From Xestospongia bergquistia (Eukaryota > Porifera > Demospongiae > Haplosclerida > Petrosiidae), in the NCBI GenBank assembly GCA_963965975.1, contig OZ014411.1, positions 14,090,501 through 14,154,500 on the forward strand: a DNA stretch of 64,000 nucleotides, given 5' to 3'. The stretch's first letter is position 1; each line of letters opens with the position of its first letter. The translations under genes were made by a program, and so were the position numbers. The notes under the pieces are model-generated. The model ran no database searches. It had not been told where the DNA came from and worked only from the letters and a program-made list of their open reading frames with translations. Below are positions 36,501 through 48,500 of the stretch, piece after piece.

Positions 36501-39500
36501 TTAAATCCAATGTACTCCTTTTTATTTACTCTATTGCTTTTCTTTTAATATATATGATGCTGTTATTACTTGTGATCTGAACGTGTCCTTTACAATATAA
36601 TAGTCTGTAAGTGTAATGAAATATAGCATAAATTATAACTGTATTTAAATATAATCTATTTCCTTTATTAAATCTATTACTTTTCTTTTCATATATATGA
36701 TGCTGTTATTACTTGTGTTCTGAATGTGTCCTTTACAATATAATAGTTGGTAAGTGTTGATGGAATATAGTATAAATTCTAAGTGTATTTAAATCTAATG
36801 TATTCCATTTTATTTACTCTATTGCTTTTCTTTTCATATATATGATACTGTTATTACTTGTGATCTGAACGTGTCCTTTACAATATAATAGTCGGTAAGT
36901 GTTGATGGAATATAGTATAAATTCTAAGTATATTTAAATCCAATGTATTCCATTTTATTTACTCTATTGCTTTTCTTTTCATATATATGATGCTGTTGTT
37001 GCTTGTGATTTGAACGTGTCCTTTACAATATAACAGTTTGTAAGTGTGATGAAATTTAGTATAAATTCTAACTGTATTTAAATCTAATGTATTCCATTTT
37101 ATTTACTCTATTGCTTTTCTTTTCATATATATGATACTGTTATTACTTGTGATCTGAACGTGTCCTTTACAATATAATAGTCGGTAAGTGTTGATGGAAT
37201 ATAGTATAAATTCTAAGTATATTTAAATCCAATGTATTCCTTTTTATTTACTCTATTGCTTTTCTTTTCATATATATGATGCTGTTGTTGCTTGTGATTT
37301 GAACGTGTCCTTTACAATATAATAGTTTGTAAGTGTGATGAAATATAGTATTAATTCTAAATGTATTTAAATCTAATGTATTCCATTTTATTTACTCTAT
37401 TGCTTTTCTTTTCATATATATGATACTGTTATTACTTGTGATCTGAACATGTCCTTTACAATATAATAGTCGGTAAGTGTTGATGGAATATAGTATAAAT
37501 TCTAAGTGTATTTAAATCCAATGTATTCCATTTTATTTACTCTATTGCTTTTCTTTTCATATATATGATGCTGTTGTTACTTGTGATTTGAATGTGTCCT
37601 TTACAATATAATAGTTTGTAAGTGTGATGAAATATAGTATAAATTCTAACTGTATTTAAATCTAATGTATTCCATTTTATTTACTCTATTGCTTTTCTTT
37701 TCATATATATGATACTGTTATTACTTGTGATCTGAACGTGTCCTTTGCAATATAATAGTCGGTAAGTGTTATGAAATATAGTATAAATTCTAAGTATATT
37801 TAAATCCAATGTATTCCTTTTTATTTATTCTAATTCTTTTCTTTTCATATATATGATGCTGTTATTACTTGTGATCTGAACGTGTCCTTTGCAATATAAT
37901 AGTCTGTAAGTGTAGATGAAATATATTATAAATTCTAACTGTATTTAAATATAATCCATTTCCTTTATTAAATCTATTGCTTTTCTATTCAAATATATGA
38001 TGCTGTTATTACTTGTGATCTGAATGTGTCCTTTACAATATAATAGAAAGTAAGTGTTGTTGAAATATTGTATAAGTTCTATGTGTATTTAAATCCAATG
38101 TATTCCATTTTATTTACTCTATTGCTTTTCTTTTCATATATATGATGCTGTTGTTACTTGTGATTTGAATGTGTCCTTTACAATATAATAGTTTGTAAGT
38201 GTGATGAAATATAGTATAAATTCTAACTGTATTTAAATCTAATGTATTCCATTTTATTTACTCTATTGCTTTTCTTTTCATATATATGATACTGTTATTA
38301 CTTGTGATCTGAACGTGTCCTTTGCAATATAATAGTTGGTAAGTGTTATGAAATATAGTATAAATTCTAAGTATATTTAAATCCAATGTATTCCTTTTTA
38401 TTTATTCTATTTCTTTTCTTTTCATATATATGATGCTGTTATTACTTGTGATCTGAACGTGTCCTTTGCAATATAATAGTCTGTAAGTGTAGATGAAATA
38501 TATTATAAATTCTAACTGTATTTAAATATAATCCATTTCCTTTATTAAATCTATTGCTTTTCTATTCAAATATATGATGCTGTTATTACTTGTGATCTGA
38601 ACGTGTTTTTTACAATATAATAGATAGTAAGTGTTGATAAATATTGTAAAAGTTCTATGTGTATTTAAATCCAATGTATTCCTTTATTAAATCTATTGCT
38701 TTTCTTTTCAAATATATGATGCTGTTATTACTTGTGATCTGAATGTGTCCTTTACAATATAATAGAAAGTAAGTGTTGTTGAAATATTGTATAAGTTCTA
38801 TGTATATTTAAATCCATTGTATTCCTTTATTAAATCTATTGCTTATCTTTTCATATATATGATACTGTTATTACTTGTGATCTGAACGCGTCCTTTACAA
38901 TATAATAGTCGGTAAATGTGATGAATTATAGTAAAAATTCTAAGTGTATTTCAATCCAATGTTTTCGTTTTATTTACTCTATTGTTTTTTCTTTCTGGTG
39001 TTATGATGCTGTGATGACTTGCGATCTGAATATGTCCTTTACAATAATTTATAATAGTTGGTAAGTGTGATCTAACATTTCTATGCATGTTTTGTCATGG
39101 TAAAGAAAGTATTTATTGCATTTGGTCTGTTTGAATTATGAATAAACATTAAAGTTTGTGTTTAAGCTTTGTCTTATAAATATGTGAGTTTGATGTTTTT
39201 GTAAGGGATTCTAGCTCATTCTCTACACTACTAAGAATATTTATTAGTAACTTTTGTTATTACTACACATTACAGTTAATTCTTAAAATTCTATTTATTT
39301 ATGTATGATGCTGTTATTGCTTGTGATCTGAACGTGTCCTTTACAATATAATAGTTTGTAAGTGTCATGAAATATAGTATAAATTCATGCCCATTCTCTA
39401 AACTATTAAGAAATAGTAACTTTTTTGTTATTACTATACCCTACTGTTAAATTGTTAAAATTCTATTTATAATAGTTTGTCTATAAAAGTGTCTATTATG

Positions 39501-42500
39501 ATGTAATGATTATGTTTGTATTGCAGAGTGTTATTTGTATTAGTAACATCATTGTAAGAGTTATTGAGAGTTGCTTTTTATCTTAGTTTGCAAAGTTACT
39601 AGCATAGTGATGTAATACATTATAACATTGATAACATATATAATATACGACTGTTTTGATATGTTGTCTTGGTTGACATTAATGGTTTATTATAATATAT
39701 TTAGGAGGGATCTACTCCAGTGATGTTAGCAGCAAAAAAGGGACACAAGGATATTGTTTTGATTTTAACACAGAAAGGAGCCAATCTACAAGTTGTTAAC
39801 AAAGTAAGTATTTATTTACATACAAGAAGTAGCTTCAAATAAAATGAGAGTTCTTTTTTTAAAGACAATTGTTAATTACTATAGTATTGTAATTGTTGTG
39901 ATACTGTTACAATCGACTTATTGTCTTTAATGATATGTTTAAATAAGATGAATGTTGGAAGGAGAGCAGCATACAAAGCCCTGATCATACTAGGAGAAAA
40001 AAGTAATTATTTTACAATTTGTGCAGTGATCAATTTTCTTACTTATTAGATACAAATCAATATAGACAAAGTTGACATGTTATATTTATCATGACAATTA
40101 AAGAGGATAGCTAAAGATTAGCTACTTTTATAAAGTCTTTGTTATTGTAATTATTAGTGTAAAATGTTAATGTTATAATTTGACAGTTAATATTTTGTTT
40201 GTTATTACAATAGGTTGGATGGGCAGCCCTTCATTATGCAAGTTATGAAGGACATACAAAGATTGTTGAAATAATAGTCAACCATAATGTTCACATAAAT
40301 ATTGTTACTAAGGTAATTCAGATCACAAGAATGAGTGTGTTTCACTGTAGTGTTTTAAGCTGTGTGAATGAATTGATATTAACTATTAAGAAAAGATAGC
40401 ATAGACATTATGATATAAACAAGGCAGAGAAATTAAAAAGGTCAAAGTAGTAATACCAGTATGAACATTTGTACATAGTAGCTGTGTTTGGGTTTTTAGC
40501 TTAAGAAAAAAAAAGTTATAGCTATTGGAAATACATCTTTCCATAGTTTTTCATCATGTTTACCATAAAAAATTAATGCATCTCTATACACATTAACATC
40601 AATTATATGTAGTATAAGAAAGACAGGCACTGAAAATATTAAAGTAACAATACTTGAAAACATGTTTTATCCTTTCTATAATTATGATGCTGTTATAACT
40701 TATAATCTGAACGTGTCCTTTACAATAAAATAGGAGGTAAGTGTGATGAAATGTAGTATAAATTCTAAGTGTATTTAAATCTAATGTATTCCTTTTTATT
40801 TACTCTATTGCTTTTCTTTTCATATATATGATGCTATTATTACTTGTGATCTTAATGTGTCCTTTACAATATAATAGTCAGTAAGTGTTGATGAAATATA
40901 GTATAAATTCTAAGTGTATTTAAATCCAATGTATTCCATTTTATTTACTCTATTGCTTTTCTTTTAATATATATGATGCTGTTCTTACTTGTGATCTTAA
41001 TGTGTCCTTTACAATATAATAGTCGGTAAGTGTTGATGAAATATAGTATAAATTCTATGTGTATTTAAATCCAATGTATTCCTTTTTATTTACTATATTG
41101 CTTTTCTTTTCATATATATGATGCTGTTATTACTTGTGATCTGAATGTGTCCTTTACAATATAATAGTTTTTAAGCATGATGAAATATAGTATAAATTCT
41201 AAGTGTATTTAAATCCAATGTATTCCTTTTATTAACTCTATTTCTTTTTTTTTCATATATATGATGCTGTTATTACTTGTGATCTGAACGTGTCCTTTAC
41301 AATATAATAGTCTGTAAGTGTGATGAAATAAAGTATAAATTCTATGTGTATTTAAATCCAATGTATTCCTTTTTATTTACTTTATTGCTTTTCTTTTAAT
41401 ATATATGATGCTGTTATTACTTGTGATTTGAATGTGTCCTTTACAATATAATAGTCTGTAAGTGTTGATGAAATATAGTATAAATTTTAAGTGTATTTAA
41501 ATATAATCTATTTCCTTTATTAAATCTATTAATTTTCTTTTCATTTATATGATGCTGTTATTACTTATGATCTGAATGTGTCCTTTACAATATAATAGTC
41601 AGTAAGTGTTTATGAAATATAGCATAAATTGTATGTGTATTAACTCCAATGTATTCCATTTTATTTACTCTATTGCTTTTCTTTTCGTATATATGATGCT
41701 GTTCTTACTTGTGATCTTAATGTGATCTTAATGTGCCCTTTACAATATAATAGTCGGTAAGTGTTGATGAAATATAGTATAAATTCTATGTGTATTTAAA
41801 TCCAATGTATTCCTTTTTATTTACTATATTGCTTTTCTTTTCATATATATGATGCTGTTATTACTTGTGATCTGAATGTGTCCTTTACAATATAATAGTT
41901 TTTAAGCATGATGAAATATAGTATAAATTCTAAGTGTATTTAAATCCAATGTATTCCTTTTATTAACTCTATTTCTTTTCTTTTCATATATATGATGCTG
42001 TTATTACTTGTGATCTGAACGTGTCCTTTACAATATAATAGTCTGTAAGTGTGATGAAATAAAGTATAAATTCTATGTGTATTTAAATCCAATGTATTCC
42101 TTTTTATTTACTTTATTGCTTTTCTTTTAATATATATGATGCTGTTATTACTTGTGATTTGAATGTGTCCTTTACAATATAATAGTCTGTAAGTGTTGAT
42201 GAAATATAGTATAAATTTTAAGTGTATTTAAATATAATCTATTTCCTTTATTAAATCTATTAATTTTCTTTTCATATATATGATGCTGTTATTTCTTATG
42301 ATCTGAATGTGTCCTTTACAATATAATAGTCAGTAAGTGTTTATGAAATATAGCATAAATTGTATGTGTATTAACTCCAATGTATTCCATTTTATTTACT
42401 CTATTGCTTTTTTTTCATATATATGATGCTGTTATTACTTGTGATCTAAACGTGTCCTTTACAATATAATAGTTGGTAAGTGTGATGAAATATATTTTAA

Positions 42501-45500
42501 ATCTAACTGTATTTAACTCCAACGTATTCCTTTTTATTTACTCTAATTCTTTTCTTTTCATATATATGATGCTGTTGTTTCTTGTGATCTGAATATGTCC
42601 TTTACAATATAATAGGAAGTAAGTGTTTATGAAATATTGTATAAATTCAATGTGTATTTAAATCCAATGTATTACTTTTTATTTACTCTATTGATTTTCT
42701 TTTTTTATATATATGATGCTGTTATTACTTGTGATCTAAATGTGTCCTTTATAATATAATAGGAGGTAAGTGTGATGAAATATATTATAAATTCTAAGTG
42801 TATTTCAATCCAATGTATTCATTTTATTTACTCTATTGTTTTTCATTCTGGTGTTATGATGCTGTGATGACTTGTGATCTGAATATGTCGTTTGCAATAT
42901 AATAGTCGGTAAGTGTGATCTAACATTTCTACACATGTTTTGTCATTATGGTAAAGAAAGTATTTGTTGCATTTGGTCTGTTTGAATTCTGAATAAATAT
43001 TAAATATTGTTTTAAAGCTTTGTCTTATAAATATGTGAGTTTGATGTTTTTGTAAGGGATTCTAGCCCATTCTCTAAACTTTTAAGAAATAGTAACTTTT
43101 TTGTTATTACTACACACTACTGTTAATTGTTAAAATTCTATTTATAATAGTTTGTCTATAAAAGTGTCTATTTATATGTAATGATTATGTTTGTATTGCA
43201 GAGTGTTATTTGTATTGTTAACATTCTTGTAAGAATTATTGAGAGTTGTTTTTTATCTTAGTTTGCAAAGTTACTAGCATAGTGATGTAATACATTATAA
43301 CATTGTTAACATATATAATATACGACTGTTTTGATATTTGTCTTGGTTGACATTAATCATTTATTATAATATATTTAGGAGGGATCTACTCCAGTGATGT
43401 TAGCAGCAAAAAAGGGACACAAGGATATTGTATTGATTTTAACACAAAAAGGAGCCAATCTAGAAGTTGTTAACAAAGTAAGTATTTATTTACATACAAG
43501 AAGTAGCTTCAAAAAAAATGAGAGTTATTTTTTTTCAAGACAGTTGTTAATTACTATAGTATTGTAATTGTTGTGATACTGTTACAATCGACTTATTGTC
43601 TTTAATGATATGTTAAATAAGATGAATGTTGGAAGGAGAGCAGCATACAAAGCCCTGATCATACTAGGAGAAAAAAGTAATTGTAAAATCAATATAGACA
43701 AAGTTGACATGTTATATTTATAATGACAATTAAAGAGGATAGCTAAAGATTAACTACTTTTATGAAGTCTTTGTTATTGTAATTATTAGTGTTAAATGTT
43801 AATGGTCTAATTTGACAGTTAATATTTTGTTTGTTATTACAATAGGTTGGATGGGCAGCCCTTCATTATGCAAGTTATGAAGGGCATACAAAGATTGTTG
43901 AAATAATAGTCAATCATAATGTTGACATAAATATTGTTACTAAGGTAATTCAGATCACAAGAATGAGTGTGTTTCACTGTAGTGTTTTAAGCTGTGTGAA
44001 TGAATAGATATTAACTATTAAGAAAAGATAGCATAGACATTATGATATAAACAAGGCAGAGAAATTAAAAAGGTCAAAGTAGTAATACCAGTATGAACAT
44101 TTGTACATAGTAGCTGTATTTGGGTTTTTAGCTTAAGAAAAAAAAAAGTTATAGCTATTGGAAATACATCTTTCCATAGTTTTTCATCATGTTTACCATA
44201 AAAAATTAATGCATCCTATACACATTAACATCAATTATATGTAGTATAAGAAAGACAGGCACTGAAAATATTAAAGTAACAATACTTGAAAACATGTTTT
44301 ATCCTTTCTATAATTATGATGCTGTTATAACTTATAATCTGAACATGTCCTTTACAATAAAATAGGAGGTAAGTGTGATGAAATGTAGTATAAATTCTAA
44401 GTGTATTTAAATCCAATGTATTCCATTTTATTTACTCTTTTGCTTTTCTTTTAATATATATGATGCTGTTATTACTTGTGATCTTAATGTGTCCTTTACA
44501 ATATAATAGTCGGTAAGTGTTGATGAAATATAGTATAAATTCTAAGTGTATTTAAATCCAATGTATTCCATTTTACTTACTCTATTGCTTTTCTTTTAAT
44601 ATATATGATGCTGTTATTACTTGTGATCTTAATGTGTCCTTTACAATATAATAGTCGGTAAGTGTTGATGAAATATAGTATAAATTCTAACTGTATTTAA
44701 ATATAATCTATTTCCTTTATTAAATCTATTATTTTTCTTTTCATATTTATGATGCTGTATTTTACTTGTGATCTGAATGTGTCCTTTACAATATAATAGT
44801 CAGTAAGTGTGATGAAATATAGTACAAATTCCAAGTGTATTTAAATCCAATGTATTCCTTTTTATTTACTCTATTGCTTTTCTTTTCATATATATGATAC
44901 TGTTATTACTTGTGATCTGAACGTGTCCTTTACAATATAATAGTCGGTAAGTGTGATGAAATATAGTATAAGTTCTAAATGTATTTAAATCCAATGTATT
45001 TCTTTTCATTTACTCTATTTTTTTTCTTTTAATATATATGACGCTGTTATTACTTGTGATTTGAATGTGTCCTTTACAATATAATAGTCAGTAAGTGTGA
45101 TGAAATATAGTATAAATTCCAAGTGTATTTAAATCCAATGTATTCCTTTTTATTTACTCTATTGTTTTTCTTTCATATATATGATGCTGTTATTACTTGT
45201 GTTCTGAACGTGTCCTTTACAATATAATAGTTTGTTAGTGTAATGAAATATAGTATAAATTCAATGTGTATTTAAATCCAATGTATTCCATTTTATTTAC
45301 TCTATTGCTTTTCTTTTCATATATATGATGCTGTTGTTACTTGTGATCTGAATGTGTCCTTTACAATAAAATAGTTTGTTAGTGTGATGAAATATAGTAT
45401 AAATTCTATGTTTATTTAAATCCAATGTATTCCATTTTATTTACTCTATTGCTTTTCTATTCATATATATGTGCTGTTATTACTTGTGATCTGAACGTGT

Positions 45501-48500
45501 CCTTTACAATATAATAGTCGGTAAGTTTGATGAAATATATTATAAATTCTAATTGTATTTAAAACCAATGTATTCCTTTATTAAATTTATTGCTTTTCTT
45601 TTCATATATATGTGCTGTTATTACTTGTGATCTGAACGTGTCCTTTACAATATAATAGTCGGTAAGTTTGATGAAATATATTATAAATTCTAAGTGTATT
45701 TAAAACCAATGTATTCCTTTATTAAATTTATTGCTTTTCTTTTCATATATATGATGCTGTTATTACTTGTGATCTGAATGTGTCCTTTACAATATAATAG
45801 TCAGTAAGTGTTTATGAAATATTGTATAAATTCTATGTGTATTTAAGTCCAATGTATTCCTTTATTAAATCTATTGCTTTTCTTTTCATATATATGATGC
45901 TGTTAATACTTGTGATCTTAATATGTCCTTTACAATATAATAGTTGGTAAGTGTGATGAAATATATTATAATTTCTAAGTGTATTTAAATCCAATGTATT
46001 CCTATTTATTTATTCTATTGATTTTCTTTTCATATATATGATGCTGTTATTTCTTGTGATCTGAATGTGTCCTTTACAATATTTAAAGGAAGTAAGTGTT
46101 TATGAAATATTGTATAAATTCTATGTGTATTTAAGTCCAATGTATTCCTTTATTAAATCTATTGCTTTTCTTTTCATATATATGATGCTGTTATTACTTG
46201 TGATCTGAATGTGTCCTTTACAATATAACAGTCAGTAAGTGTTTATGAAATATTGTATTAATTCTATGTGTATTTAAGTCCAATCTATTCCTTTATTAAA
46301 TCTATTACTTTTCTTTTCATATATATGATGCTGTTAATACTTGTGATCTGAATATGTCCTTTACAATATAATAGTTGGTAAGTGTGATGAAATATATTAT
46401 AAATTCTAAGTGAATTTCAATCCAATGCTTTCATTTTATTTAATCTATTGGTTTTTTCTTTCTGGTGTTATGATGCTGTGATGACTTGCAATCTGAATAT
46501 GTCGTTTGCAATATAATAGTTGGTAAGTGTGATCTAACATTTCTACACATGTTTTGTCATTATGGTAAAGAAAGTATTTGTTGCATTTGGTCTGTTTGAA
46601 TTCTTAATAAATATTAAAGTTTGTGTTTAAGCTTTGTCTTATAAATATGTGAGTTTGATGTTTTTGTAAGGGATTCTAGCCCATTCTCTAAACTATTAAG
46701 AAATAGTAACTTTTTTGTTATTACTACACACTACTGTTAATTGTTAAAATTCAGTTTAGAATAGTTTGTCTATAAAGTGTCCATTGTGATATAATGATTA
46801 TGTTTGTATTGCAGAGTGTTAATTGTATTAGTAACATTATTATAAGAATTATTGAGAGTTGTTTTTTATCTTAGTTTGCAAAGTTACTAGCATAGTGATG
46901 TAATATATTATAACATTGATACCATATATAATATACAACTGTTTTGATATGTTGTCTTGGTTGACATTAATGATTTATTATAATATATTTAGGAGGGATC
47001 TACTTCAGTCATGTTAGCAGCAAAGAAGAGACACAAAGATATTGTTTTGATTTTAACACAGAAAGGAGCCAATCTAGAAGTTATTAACAAAGTAAGTATT
47101 TATTTACATACAAGAAGTAGCTAAAAATAAAATGAGAGTTCTTTTTTCTTAAAGACAGTTGTTAATTGTGATAGTATTGTAATTGTTGTGATACTGTTAC
47201 AGTTGTATTATTGTCTTTAATGACATGATAAATAAGATGAATATTTGAAGAACTCGATACAAAGGTCTGATCATAATATTAGGAAAAAGTGTAATTGTTT
47301 TACAATGTGTGCAGTGATCAATTTTTTTCCTTATCAGACACAAAACGATTGGTATTGATGGCACATTTACATTAATTTTTTAAAAAGTTGTCTTTTCAGA
47401 TGCACTTCATCTTATATGTACATGCTATTTATTAATGATTACAATTGTACAAGTACATAAAAATTAAACATAAGTCTGAAATGTAGGGATGGTAGTAGCT
47501 CAATCTAAATATGACAACAGTATGAATGACAGAATAAACGGTGAAGATTGTGATGCAAGTATGAAATGTTTGGCTTTGAAATGTGATTAAAATTATCAAT
47601 GAAATACCAGTGTAGCATACTTTTATATACTTACTGTTGGCAATTAACTATAATTTTAATGGCATTTTATAATTGTGACAATGATCAGAAAATGACTGCG
47701 GTTTCTACTAAACTGAAATGGGCTTCTCTGTGATGTTGCAGATGCTGATAATTGTTTTTTCTTATAAATAATTTTCAATGGACTTCTTTGTGTCTAGACT
47801 TGATTGACTACATTTTTGATTTTTTTAAATGTTTTTTATTACATTTTCAGCAATATAGATATCTCAACATAGCAGCCAAACATTGCAATCTCAACTATAT
47901 TTATGTTTCAATCTTCAATTGCTGCTATAATGAGATGCCTCTTTGTATTATGTCATAACTATTGGCCCTCAATTGTTTGACTATAGTGTGTGGAGATATT
48001 TATATCGCTATTCCTACTGTGGTCATGTTTGACATACTTCCTGTCACTATTCCAATATTTCATTAATATCAGTGTCCACGTGTTTTTGGTAGGAATTTTT
48101 ATTCTGTCATTCATACTGTTGTCATATTTAGATTGTCCTACTACCATCCCTACATTTCAGAGTTATGTTTAATTTTTTATGTACTTGTACAAATATAATC
48201 ATCAATAAATAGCATGTACATAAGATGAAGTGCCATTGTCCAAGGCAAAATTTGATTTTCTATAACTTTCATTTAAATTCTTAATAAGGTATAAAATTTA
48301 TACAACTAGAATGATTGTGAATCATTATAGATATAACTAATGAGGTCATTATCTATCAATTATGATCTCATTAATGTACATTTATTATGGGTTATCTTTA
48401 TCATCACGTCATTTTATGTTATATTAATTTAATGTTATTGAGGACTTATATTATGGTAAATTATTGTTGTAATGTTTGTAAAATTTATTTTTAATTTTCA

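Noticed and set aside
21240-46530. Regular ~142-bp repeats as a CRISPR array
   Set aside because: There are no unique spacers between short repeats, the whole unit is repeated with drift, and the context is an intron-rich animal gene.
20943-46600. Many minus-strand open frames of 60-90 codons (LNTLRIYTIFHHTYLLLYCK-like products) across 21-45 kb
   Set aside because: They are the minisatellite unit read on the other strand. The frame recurs because the unit recurs; there are no consistent starts and they lie in introns of a well-supported plus-strand gene.
47752-48172. Overlapping open frames on both strands
   Set aside because: They lie in the interior and right arm of the foldback element; the right-arm frames have counterparts in the left arm only as repeat sequence.
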